Source: UBA9732 sp045116915 (GTDB taxonomy: Bacteria; Spirochaetota; Spirochaetia; Sphaerochaetales; Sphaerochaetaceae). Taken from it: a DNA stretch of 12,925 nucleotides. The stretch lies in NCBI GenBank assembly GCA_045116915.1, contig JBGUMQ010000031.1, forward strand, positions 1 through 12,925, given 5' to 3'. The notes below the pieces were generated by a model that was not told the DNA's origin, did not search any database, and saw only the letters and a program-made list of their open reading frames with translations. Positions 1 through 6,983 of this stretch are shown here, piece after piece (within the stretch, counting starts at the first letter, position 1; the number at the start of each line of letters is the position of its first letter). Made by a program: the position numbers and the translations under genes.

Positions 1-69
1 CGTCTTCTCGAACGCCCTGAGTATCTCGGGCGTGCATCCTGTGGTGTAATCCGATTCGAATGTGAGCAT
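1..69 (-). CDS. Probable low-specificity L-threonine aldolase, N-terminal 23 codons (cut by window edge)
   Basis: Reading leftwards from the ATG at 69-67, the frame is open to the window edge and begins MLTFESDYTTGCTPEILRAF. This resembles the N terminus of the PLP-dependent threonine aldolase/beta-eliminating lyase family, whose members commonly start with M-L-x-F-x-x-D-Y-x-x-G-x-x-P-x-I-L. These enzymes cleave L-threonine to glycine and acetaldehyde in the cytoplasm. A perfect AGGAGG (reverse complement at 76-81) lies 6 nt upstream of the start, so the start is well supported. The gene is divergent from the V-type ATPase operon and is preceded by a leader containing an intrinsic terminator. 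Only 23 residues are visible and the catalytic lysine is outside the window, so the family call is tentative; the presence of a gene here is firmer. Confidence 0.6.
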   Translation of the reverse strand, partial: MLTFESDYTTGCTPEILRAFEKT

Positions 70-111
70 ATGATTCCTCCTGTGACGCGAACGGACGCTT
101 ATGACGGGTAT

Positions 112-151
112 AAAAAAAGGGCGTCTCAAAAAAGGCCCGACTGAGACGCCC
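112..151 (-). terminator. Rho-independent terminator facing leftward, inside the leader of the aldolase gene
   Basis: Perfect 9-bp stem GGGCGTCTC (119-127) and GAGACGCCC (143-151) with a 15-nt loop. Read on the minus strand, the stem is followed by seven T (118-112). It lies 43 nt upstream of the minus-strand ATG at 69, with no minus-strand gene before it in the window. It is therefore either an attenuator in the aldolase leader, the end of a short transcript, or an insulator against antisense transcription. A second stem, GCTTCAT/ATGAAGC (154-160 with 191-197), abuts it. Confidence 0.75.
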
Positions 152-206
152 AGGCTTCATGTTTTGGTTCTGCAAAAAAGCAAGAGAGTTATGAAGCATG
201 ACAAGT

Positions 207-233
207 CTACTATGCCGCTTTGTCCGTTGTCAA
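207..233 (-). promoter_or_regulatory. Possible minus-strand promoter for the aldolase leader
   Basis: On the minus strand a perfect TTGACA (complement of 228-233) is followed after 15 nt by TAGTAG (complement of 207-212), a poor -10 with a short spacer. A transcript starting near position 200 would carry a leader of about 130 nt holding the GCTTCAT/ATGAAGC stem and the terminator. The -35 is convincing and the -10 is not. Confidence 0.3.
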
Positions 234-297
234 TGCGGCTTTCGCCGGTATTGCATGAATCGTGAAAAAACCGGTCGTTTTTTTGACGTCTACATTA

Positions 298-326
298 TTG
301 CTGAAACCGTGCGCATACTTTAGTAT
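298..326 (+). promoter_or_regulatory. Candidate promoter of the V-type ATPase operon with overlapping palindrome
   Basis: TTGCTG (298-303) and TAGTAT (321-326) are separated by exactly 17 nt. The -10 matches 4 of 6 consensus bases and the -35 matches 3 of 6. The -10 is embedded in the inverted repeat CATACT-TT-AGTATG (314-327), which could be an operator. The predicted leader to atpE is about 25 nt. Confidence 0.4.
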
Positions 327-357
327 GTAGGAAGATTATTCCAAGGATGGTTCAAGG

Positions 358-900
358 ATGGAGATTCAGATACAGGATTTGGTCCAGTCAATCAAACGCG
401 ACGGCATAGAGGAGGCCCGCAGGGAGTCCGATGCCATCATCGCAGAGGCCAAGGCCAGGGCGGAGGAGATCGTCGCCGCCTCCAAGGTGCAGGCCGATAA
501 GAACATCGACAACGCCAATCGCCAGATAGAGAGCGCCAAGGCCCTCATCAGGCAGGCCGAGCGCGATGCGGTCCTGTCCGTCAGGAAGGAACTGGGACTG
601 CTCATGGAGCGCATACTGGCCGACAAGATCGCCAACGACCTCTCTGAGGAGAGCCTTGCAAAGCTCGTAGTGGCCGCTCTGAACGGAGAGGACCCCGCGA
701 AGTACAAGGTGGAGGTCGACAGCGCCAAGGCCGCGCTGAAGAGCGCACTGGCCAAGCAGATCGAGAAAGGACTTGAGATCCATCCCGTCAAGGGTGCATC
801 GCTGAAGCTGTGCTGCAAGGACGGCTCGGGCTTCTTCGATTTCTCCGACGAGGAGATCGCATCGCTTCTCAGACCGTTCCTCGGTGAGATGAAGATCTGA
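358..900 (+). CDS. atpE: V-type ATP synthase/ATPase subunit E (peripheral stalk)
   Basis: This 180-residue protein forms the peripheral stalk that holds the catalytic A3B3 head against the membrane subunit AtpI. Residues about 8-100 are charged and Ala/Glu/Lys-rich, as in the long helix of subunit E that normally pairs with subunit G. The remaining residues form the compact C-terminal domain that contacts the head, ending in the motif SLLRPFLGEMKI. The length is slightly below the usual 190-200. It is the first gene of a seven-gene operon, which is its normal place in spirochaetes and chlamydiae. The start at 358 has AAGGA at 343-347 with 10-nt spacing. A second copy of CAAGGATGG runs into the start codon itself, and an out-of-frame ATG lies at 347. 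No subunit G gene is visible, so its stalk partner is unknown. Confidence 0.88.
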   Translation: MEIQIQDLVQSIKRDGIEEARRESDAIIAEAKARAEEIVAASKVQADKNIDNANRQIESAKALIRQAERDAVLSVRKELGLLMERILADKIANDLSEESLAKLVVAALNGEDPAKYKVEVDSAKAALKSALAKQIEKGLEIHPVKGASLKLCCKDGSGFFDFSDEEIASLLRPFLGEMKI

Positions 901-909
901 GGAGGGGAG

Positions 910-1437
910 ATGCCTTCCAGATACTATTTTCTTTCGAGTCTTCCCATGCTCCGCTTCCAGGACGGCGCCCCCATCACGTGGGAGGCCTTCATGTCCCAGG
1001 CGCACGGGAACGTATCGGATTCCGACTACAGGCTCCTCTGCTGCATAGCCTCGGGCCAGGACACTTCCAACGGTTTCCTGAAATCGTGGAAGGAGATGAA
1101 CCGTGAGCTGGACGACAGCGTGAACCGCGAGAGGCGCAGGAACCTCAACCGTGAGGAGACCGGCGGCACGGTGTTCAGGGAGCTTTGCGTGGAGCAGGTG
1201 ACCAATGCGGCCATGGCCGCGAAGAACCCGCTGGAGGCGGAGATGGTCCTGATGCGCTACAGATACGACTGGCTCGAGAAGGAGAAGGGACTGGAGCCCT
1301 TCTCCGAGAAGGCGCTGCTTGCGTACGCGCTTCAGCTGAGGATCCTGCTGAGGAAGGGTCTTTTCACTGTGGAGTCGGGGAATTCGGAATACCGGAAGCT
1401 TTTCGACAATCTTCAGAAGCAGATAATTACGGATTGA
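910..1437 (+). CDS. DUF2764 family protein of the V-type ATPase operon
   Basis: This 175-residue soluble protein has no signal peptide or membrane segment. I recognise it as DUF2764, the uncharacterised family that sits between atpE and atpA in spirochaete and chlamydial V-ATPase operons. Visible landmarks are the N-terminal YYFLSSLPML motif, a highly charged middle (residues about 58-80, rich in Arg, Asn and Glu), and a helical C-terminal half containing NPLEAEMVLMRYRYDWLE and AYALQLRILLRKGLF. The start follows GGAGG (901-905) directly after the atpE stop codon. It ends 11 nt before atpA, so it is translated as part of the operon. Because subunits C and F are missing from the operon, I infer that it may be a divergent subunit C-like part of the central stalk or an assembly factor. 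No experiment that I can name proves this role. Confidence 0.8.
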   Translation: MPSRYYFLSSLPMLRFQDGAPITWEAFMSQAHGNVSDSDYRLLCCIASGQDTSNGFLKSWKEMNRELDDSVNRERRRNLNREETGGTVFRELCVEQVTNAAMAAKNPLEAEMVLMRYRYDWLEKEKGLEPFSEKALLAYALQLRILLRKGLFTVESGNSEYRKLFDNLQKQIITD

Positions 1438-1448
1438 ACGGAGTGAAT

Positions 1449-3182
1449 ATGGCAAAGACAATCGGACATGTGGCCGGTGTGAACGGAAACCTTGTCACCG
1501 TCGCCTTCGATGGCGCCATCTCCAAGAACGAGGTCGCGTTCGTCCATGCGGACGGCACGATGCTCAAGGGAGAGGTCATCAGGGTCAACGGAAACAAGGC
1601 CAGCATGCAGGTCTATGAGATGACCAACGGAATCAAGGTCGGCGACGAGGTCGAGTTCACGGGCGAACTCATGAGCGTCGAGCTGGGCCCCGGTCTGCTG
1701 ACGCAGATCTACGACGGACTTCAGAATCCGCTTCCGTCGCTGGCGGAGAACTGCGGGTTCTTCCTCCAGAGGGGAGTCTATCTTGACCCGATCCCGAACA
1801 GGGACTGGGAATTCACTCCTGTGAGGAAGGTCGGGGACACGCTCAGGCCGGGCGATGCCTTCGGTACCGTTCCGGAGGGCATCTTCACCCACAAGATCAT
1901 GCTTCCGTTCGGATTCGACGACGTTGACTGGACCATCGTCTCCATCGCGGAGAAGGGCACATACAACGTCAGGTCCGAGGTCGCTACGGTCAGAAGCCCC
2001 AAGGGCGAGGAGAAAAAGCTCACCATGGTCTTCAGCTGGCCTGTCAAGAAGGCTGTAAGCTGCTACGACGAGCGCCTGAGACCTGACGAGACGCTGATCA
2101 TGAAGGTCAGGATAATCGATACCTTCCTGCCCGTGGCCAAGGGCGGCACGTTCTGCACTCCCGGACCGTTCGGTGCGGGCAAGACGGTCCTCCAGCACAT
2201 GGAGAGCCGCAACGCGGACGTGGACATCGTCATCATCGCCGCATGCGGTGAGCGTGCCGGTGAGGTCGTCGAGGTCCTGAAGGAGTTCCCGGAGCTGGTG
2301 GACCCCAAGACGGGACGCTCTCTGATCGAGAGGACCATCATAATATGCAATACATCATCGATGCCTGTCGCAGCGCGTGAGGCATCGGTCTATACCGCAA
2401 TCACCATGGCCGAGTACTACAGGCAGATGGGACTGAACGTCCTGTTGCTGGCCGATTCCACAAGCCGATGGGCCCAGGCAATGAGGGAGATGAGCGGAAG
2501 GCTTGAGGAAATCCCGGGCGAGGAGGCTTTCCCGGCGTACCTGGAGTCGGTCATCGCGGCGTTCTACGAGCGTGCCGGAAAGGTCAGGCTGCACGACGGC
2601 AGCATCGGTTCGGTCACGATCGGCGGTACGGTCAGCCCTGCCGGCGGAAACTTCGAGGAACCCGTGACCCAGGCCACGCTGAAGGTCGTCGGAGCATTCC
2701 ACGGCCTGTCGCGTGAGCGTTCGGATGCCCGCAAGTATCCGGCCATCCATCCGCTGGAGTCGTGGTCCAAGTACCGCGGCATCATCGACCAGGAGCTGGT
2801 CGACAACGCCCGCGAGGTCCTGTTCAAGTCCAATGAGATCAACCAGATGATGAAGGTCGTCGGCGAGGAGGGTACCTCGGTCGAGGATTACATCGAGTAC
2901 CAGAAGGGCGAGCTCCTGGATGCCGTCTACCTGCAGCAGAACTCGTTCGACCCGGTCGACGCCGCCGTGCCGGTGGAGAGGCAGAAGAAGGAGTTCGACC
3001 TCCTTTACAAGGTCCTCATGGCGAGGTTCGACATCGGAACCAAGAAGGAAGTCAGGGCGTTCTTCAACGAGCTCAGGCAGAAGTTCCTGGACTGGAACAG
3101 CGTCCTTACAACGGACGACCGCTACGCGCAGTACGAGAAGGAGATCGTCGACCTCTATCTTTCCAAGGTGAAGGAGCTCTGA
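1449..3182 (+). CDS. atpA: V-type ATP synthase/ATPase catalytic subunit A
   Basis: This 577-residue protein is the catalytic nucleotide-binding subunit of the V1 head, hydrolysing or making ATP at the A/B interfaces. The P-loop GPFGAGKT is at residues 239-246, with Lys245. It is followed by the ACGERAGEVVEVLKEFPEL block carrying the catalytic glutamate, and by the hallmark LADSTSRWAQAMREMSGRL. The extra domain typical of A subunits lies before the P-loop, at roughly residues 110-200. Length is normal for the family. The frame is open upstream to 1185, but that part overlaps the DUF2764 gene. The ATG at 1449, with GGAG at 1440-1443, gives the expected MAKTIGHVAGV start. A GTG two codons earlier (1443) is an alternative. 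The atpB start follows the stop by 1 nt, which suggests coupled translation. Confidence 0.96.
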   Translation: MAKTIGHVAGVNGNLVTVAFDGAISKNEVAFVHADGTMLKGEVIRVNGNKASMQVYEMTNGIKVGDEVEFTGELMSVELGPGLLTQIYDGLQNPLPSLAENCGFFLQRGVYLDPIPNRDWEFTPVRKVGDTLRPGDAFGTVPEGIFTHKIMLPFGFDDVDWTIVSIAEKGTYNVRSEVATVRSPKGEEKKLTMVFSWPVKKAVSCYDERLRPDETLIMKVRIIDTFLPVAKGGTFCTPGPFGAGKTVLQHMESRNADVDIVIIAACGERAGEVVEVLKEFPELVDPKTGRSLIERTIIICNTSSMPVAAREASVYTAITMAEYYRQMGLNVLLLADSTSRWAQAMREMSGRLEEIPGEEAFPAYLESVIAAFYERAGKVRLHDGSIGSVTIGGTVSPAGGNFEEPVTQATLKVVGAFHGLSRERSDARKYPAIHPLESWSKYRGIIDQELVDNAREVLFKSNEINQMMKVVGEEGTSVEDYIEYQKGELLDAVYLQQNSFDPVDAAVPVERQKKEFDLLYKVLMARFDIGTKKEVRAFFNELRQKFLDWNSVLTTDDRYAQYEKEIVDLYLSKVKEL

Positions 3183-3183
3183 G

Positions 3184-4476
3184 ATGAACAAGGTCTATAC
3201 CAAAATCGAATCGATAGTCGGAAACGTCATCACCGTCCGTGCGGAGGGTGTCAAATACAACGACCTGGCCATGGTCGGAAAGAGCTTCGCCAATGTCATC
3301 AAGCTCGACGGCGACCTCGTCAGCCTCCAGGTCTTCGCAGGCGCGCAGGGCGTCAGGACGGACGACCCCGTCAGGTTCCTGGGAGTCCCCATGCGCGTGA
3401 GCTATTCGGACAACCTCATGGGAAGGGTGTTCGACGGTTCGGCCAAGCCCCGCGACAACGGTCCGGAGCTGGACGAGAACCTGATCGAGATCGGCGGTCC
3501 GTCCGTCAACCCGGCCAAGAGGATCGTCCCCAAGAACCTCATCCGCACCGGAATCCCCATGATCGATGTCTTCAACACGCTGGTCGAGTCCCAGAAGCTC
3601 CCGATCTTCTCCGTCTCCGGAGAGCCCTACAACGAGCTTCTGGCCAGGATCGCCATGCAGGCCGAGGTCGACCTGATCGTCCTGGGCGGAATGGGACTGA
3701 AGTACGACGACTACCTCTTCTTCCGCGATACGCTGGAGGAGAGCGGCGCCATGAGCAGGACCATCATGTTCATCCATACGGCGAGCGACCCGACGGTCGA
3801 ATGCACGATGATACCGGACCTGTCGCTGGCAGTAGGCGAGCGCTTCGCCCTTGAAGGCAAGAAAGTCCTTGTCCTGCTTACGGATATGACGAACTTCGCC
3901 GATGCCCTGAAGGAGACGGCGATCACCATGGAACCGGTCCCCTCCAACAGAGGATACCCCGGCGACCTGTACAGCTCGCTGGCATCCAGATACGAGAAGG
4001 CGGTCGATTTCGAGGGCGCCGGATCGCTGACGATCCTCGCCGTGACCACCATGCCCGGCGACGATGTCACCCATCCGGTTCCGGACAACACGGGATACAT
4101 CACCGAGGGCCAGTACTACCTGCGCAACGGCCATATCGAGCCGTTCGGAAGCCTGAGCCGTCTGAAGCAGAACGTCAACAAGGACACCAGGAACGACCAC
4201 AGGTCGCTGATGGACGCCCTGATCAAGCTGTACGCCTCCTACAAGGAGTCCCTCGAGAAGAAGTCCATGGGATTCATGATGACCGAATGGGACGACAAGC
4301 TGCTCAAGTACGGACAGCTGTTCGAATCCAGGCTCATGGACCTTTCCGTGAACATCCCGCTGGAGGAGGCCCTGGACCTCGGCTGGGAGATCCTGGCAGA
4401 GTGTTTCGAGCCGAACGAGACCGGTCTCAGAAGTGAGCTGATCGCCCAGAGATGGCCGAAGAAAGCGGAGGCTTAA
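3184..4476 (+). CDS. atpB: V-type ATP synthase/ATPase non-catalytic subunit B
   Basis: This 430-residue protein alternates with AtpA in the A3B3 hexamer. As expected for B subunits the P-loop is lost: the corresponding place reads SGEPYNELLARIA (around residues 143-155), without the lysine. The segment EPFGSLSRLKQNV contains the conserved arginine that reaches into the catalytic A/B interface (Arg326 by my count). The block VLLTDMTNFADALKE is also characteristic. Its start has AAGGAG at 3171-3176, inside the end of atpA, with 7-nt spacing. The stop codon is followed immediately by the GTG start of atpD. Length is at the short end of the family range of about 430-470. The assignment is unambiguous. 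Confidence 0.96.
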   Translation: MNKVYTKIESIVGNVITVRAEGVKYNDLAMVGKSFANVIKLDGDLVSLQVFAGAQGVRTDDPVRFLGVPMRVSYSDNLMGRVFDGSAKPRDNGPELDENLIEIGGPSVNPAKRIVPKNLIRTGIPMIDVFNTLVESQKLPIFSVSGEPYNELLARIAMQAEVDLIVLGGMGLKYDDYLFFRDTLEESGAMSRTIMFIHTASDPTVECTMIPDLSLAVGERFALEGKKVLVLLTDMTNFADALKETAITMEPVPSNRGYPGDLYSSLASRYEKAVDFEGAGSLTILAVTTMPGDDVTHPVPDNTGYITEGQYYLRNGHIEPFGSLSRLKQNVNKDTRNDHRSLMDALIKLYASYKESLEKKSMGFMMTEWDDKLLKYGQLFESRLMDLSVNIPLEEALDLGWEILAECFEPNETGLRSELIAQRWPKKAEA

Positions 4477-5100
4477 GTGGCTGTAAAGCTGACAAAGAAT
4501 GAACAGAAGAAGCAGAAGGACGCGCTGAAACAGTACCAGCGTTATCTTCCCACGCTTTTGCTCAAGAAGCAGCAGCTCCAGATGGTCATACGCCAGATAG
4601 AGACCGAGCTTGCCGGATACAGGGCGAAACAGGAAGCCCTTGTGGGCGGCGTCCAGGACTGGATAGCCGTCTTCGGCGAGAACGCGTCGTTCCCCGGAGA
4701 CCTGAGGCTGGACAACCTTGTCCTGCCCGACAGGATCATCCGCAGGGAAGGGAACATAGCGGGTGTGACGATCCCCATCTTCGAGGACCTGACTTTCAAA
4801 ACGGTCGAATACGATGTGGAGGATTATCCGCTGTGGGTGGACAGGGCCTTGGTGCTGCTCAAGGAATCGTCCAGGATCTCCGCGCTGATGAAGACGCTGG
4901 AGATCCAGGTGGATCTTCTGGGCAGGGAGCTGAGGACGACAAGCCAGCGCGTCAATCTGTTCGAGAAGGTGAAGATACCCGAGACGAAGGAGAACATCCG
5001 CCGCATAGGTATCTATATAGGAGACCAGGACACGGCCGCGGTCGTGCGCGGGAAGATAGCCAAGAAGAAGCTTGCGGCGAAGGGGGCGGACAATGATTGA
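4477..5100 (+). CDS. atpD: V-type ATP synthase/ATPase subunit D (central rotor shaft)
   Basis: This 207-residue protein is the rotating axle that passes through the A3B3 head and couples catalysis to the membrane ring. The N-terminal helix (residues about 4-50, TKNEQKKQKDALKQYQRYLP) and a C-terminal helix (residues about 140-185) would form the antiparallel coiled coil. A globular part lies between them, and the tail is basic (IAKKKLAAKG). It starts with GTG directly after the atpB stop, with GGAGG at 4467-4471 and 5-nt spacing. The ATG of atpI lies inside its last codons, giving an 8-nt overlap. The rotor normally also contains F, and C connects it to the ring. Neither gene is present here, so how D contacts the AtpK ring in this lineage is open. 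Confidence 0.93.
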   Translation: MAVKLTKNEQKKQKDALKQYQRYLPTLLLKKQQLQMVIRQIETELAGYRAKQEALVGGVQDWIAVFGENASFPGDLRLDNLVLPDRIIRREGNIAGVTIPIFEDLTFKTVEYDVEDYPLWVDRALVLLKESSRISALMKTLEIQVDLLGRELRTTSQRVNLFEKVKIPETKENIRRIGIYIGDQDTAAVVRGKIAKKKLAAKGADND

Positions 5101-6952
5101 GAGGATGAAGAAGATCACTGTCGTGGCCACGCACGGCAACAAGGGCGCCATGCTCGACGGAATCCGCGGGCTGGGCGTCATGCACGTGTCCGAGAAGGCC
5201 GCTCCGGATTCGGCGCTGACCGACAGGTTCGCATCGCTGGGCAGGATCAGGGCGGTCCTGGCCGACGAGAAGGCCGCGATCGACAAAGCCGCGAAGAAGT
5301 CCGGAAAAGCCGCTGCCGACAAGACAACCAAGGCCGATGCCGTACTGCCTGCCGGAGCCGAGTTCGACGGACTCCACGATACGCTTGTGCGTGAGGTGGA
5401 GGAGAAGAGGGTCCTATCCGACGAGGTCCTCAGGATGACCGTGCTTCGCGACAGCCTTGCCAAGTGGGGCGATTTCAATCCGTCGGAGCTTTCCGAGCTT
5501 GCCGATGCGGGTTTCGATTTCAGCTTCTATCTCCTTGGCAAGAAAGAGGTTGAGGCTTTGCCTGAGGATGTGCGCTACATAACGCTGAAGCCTGTGGACA
5601 GGCAGAACGCCATAGCCGTCCTGGGAGAGCTGGGACCGCAGTATGCGTCGGTGAGGTTCAATGTGCCCGCAAGGGGCATGGGTCAGCTCACTTCCGATAT
5701 CGAAGCCAGGAAGGCCAGGATCGCGGAGATATCCGCCCATCTGGCTTCGTCGGTCGGTCTGATACCGGCTTACGACAGGGCGATGGCCGTCCTTGCGGAC
5801 GAGATCGCATACAGCAGCGTAAGCGGCGGGGCGGTGTCCGAGGAAGGGCTCACCCTGATTTCCGGCTTCATCCCCGAGGCGGACCTGGATGCGTTCAGGA
5901 AGACCGCGTCACAGAACTGCTGGGCCTATGCGCTGGACGACCCGACCGAGGAGGATCCCGTTCCGACCAAGATCCGCTACAACAGGGTCACCAAGATGAT
6001 GAAGCCGCTGTTCGACATGCTCGGAACGGTCCCGGGATACAGGGAATACGACATAAGCATGTGGTTCCTGCTGTTCCTGTCGCTGTTCTTCGGGATGATA
6101 ATCGGAGACGCGGCCTACGGAGTCATCTTCCTTGTGCTGGGCATTGTGCTCCACATCAAGACGAAGAAGTGCTCGAACCTGAACCTGCTCCTGTATGTGA
6201 TGAGCATCGCCACCATAGCGTGGGGCAGTGTGACGGGCACGTGGTTCGGAGCCGAGGCGGCGATGGACATCCCGCTTCTGAAGTCGCTGGTGATCCCCTC
6301 GATAGCCAACTATCCGGAGAAGTTCGGGATAGAGTCGGTGTCGGCGCAGAACGCGGTGATGAAGTTCTGCTTCTCCGTCGGCATGATACAGCTGTCGCTG
6401 GCATGCCTGATGAACGTGGTGCGCAACTGGAAGAGGAAGAGCCTGGCGTTCGTCGCGGACTTCGCATGGCTCGCGATGATCATCAGCATCTATTTCCTCG
6501 CGCTGATGCTGGTAATCGGTGAGACCGTCAACATCAAGGCGATCTTCGCGGTGATAATCGGCGGCCTTGTGGCGGTGATACTGTTCGGCGCCCAGGAGAG
6601 CGGACAGAGTTTCGGCAAAGGCGTCAAGGCGGGCCTGGGAGGCGCGTTCACGACGTTCCTGAACACGATCAGCGCGTTCGGAAACGTCATGAGCTACATC
6701 CGTCTGTTCGCCGTCGGCATGGCCAGCCTGGCCATTGCACAGAGTTTCAACGGTATGGCAAGTTCCATGCTCAGGGGTTGGGCTTTCCCTGCGGGGATGC
6801 TGATCCTGATAGTGGGACATGGTCTGAACATAATCATGGGCATGCTCAGCGTGGTGGTCCACGGTGTGCGCCTGAACCTTCTGGAGTTCTCCGGCCAGCT
6901 CGGAATGGAGTGGGCGGGTATTCCATACGAACCTTTCAGGAAGAACGTTTGA
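5093..6952 (+). CDS. atpI: V-type ATP synthase/ATPase subunit I (membrane stator, a-subunit homologue)
   Basis: This 619-residue stator has a cytoplasmic N-terminal half (residues 1 to about 320) and a polytopic membrane half starting at about Met323 with MWFLLFLSLFFGMIIGDAAYG. By eye I count about seven to eight membrane spans. The ion path arginine essential in this family is in the conserved segment GNVMSYIRLFAVGMA (Arg537). The C terminus has the expected HGVRLNLLEFSGQLGMEW block. Residues about 60-82 of the N-terminal half are Lys/Ala low complexity. The ATG at 5093, with AGGGGG at 5081-5086, is preferred over the upstream in-frame ATG at 5072 because it gives the normal MIERMKKITVVA start. 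It overlaps atpD by 8 nt. The protein acts with AtpK to move H+ or Na+ across the inner membrane. Confidence 0.94.
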   Translation: MIERMKKITVVATHGNKGAMLDGIRGLGVMHVSEKAAPDSALTDRFASLGRIRAVLADEKAAIDKAAKKSGKAAADKTTKADAVLPAGAEFDGLHDTLVREVEEKRVLSDEVLRMTVLRDSLAKWGDFNPSELSELADAGFDFSFYLLGKKEVEALPEDVRYITLKPVDRQNAIAVLGELGPQYASVRFNVPARGMGQLTSDIEARKARIAEISAHLASSVGLIPAYDRAMAVLADEIAYSSVSGGAVSEEGLTLISGFIPEADLDAFRKTASQNCWAYALDDPTEEDPVPTKIRYNRVTKMMKPLFDMLGTVPGYREYDISMWFLLFLSLFFGMIIGDAAYGVIFLVLGIVLHIKTKKCSNLNLLLYVMSIATIAWGSVTGTWFGAEAAMDIPLLKSLVIPSIANYPEKFGIESVSAQNAVMKFCFSVGMIQLSLACLMNVVRNWKRKSLAFVADFAWLAMIISIYFLALMLVIGETVNIKAIFAVIIGGLVAVILFGAQESGQSFGKGVKAGLGGAFTTFLNTISAFGNVMSYIRLFAVGMASLAIAQSFNGMASSMLRGWAFPAGMLILIVGHGLNIIMGMLSVVVHGVRLNLLEFSGQLGMEWAGIPYEPFRKNV

Positions 6953-6983
6953 TTTTCCAGGATACTAGATAGGAGATAAGAAT

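Noticed and set aside
245..284. Rightward terminator: CCGGT/ACCGG stem followed by TCGTTTTTTT
   Set aside because: The stem is only 5 bp with a 20-nt loop and there is no plus-strand gene to its left to terminate; the A-run/T-run pairing nearby probably reflects AT-rich promoter DNA.
1185..1448. N-terminal extension of atpA in an upstream-open frame
   Set aside because: The extension overlaps the DUF2764 gene entirely and is Arg/Gly/Ala-rich nonsense; A subunits start at the MAKTIGHVAGV-type sequence, encoded from 1449.
388..1461. 357-codon open frame on the minus strand
   Set aside because: Antisense to atpE and the DUF2764 gene, both supported by ribosome sites and operon context.
3106..5478. 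790-codon open frame on the minus strand
   Set aside because: It is antisense to atpB, atpD and neighbouring coding sequence with unmistakable family motifs. Long antisense frames are expected from strong codon bias in GC-rich DNA, and the translation is Arg/His/Leu/Asp-rich without recognisable domains.
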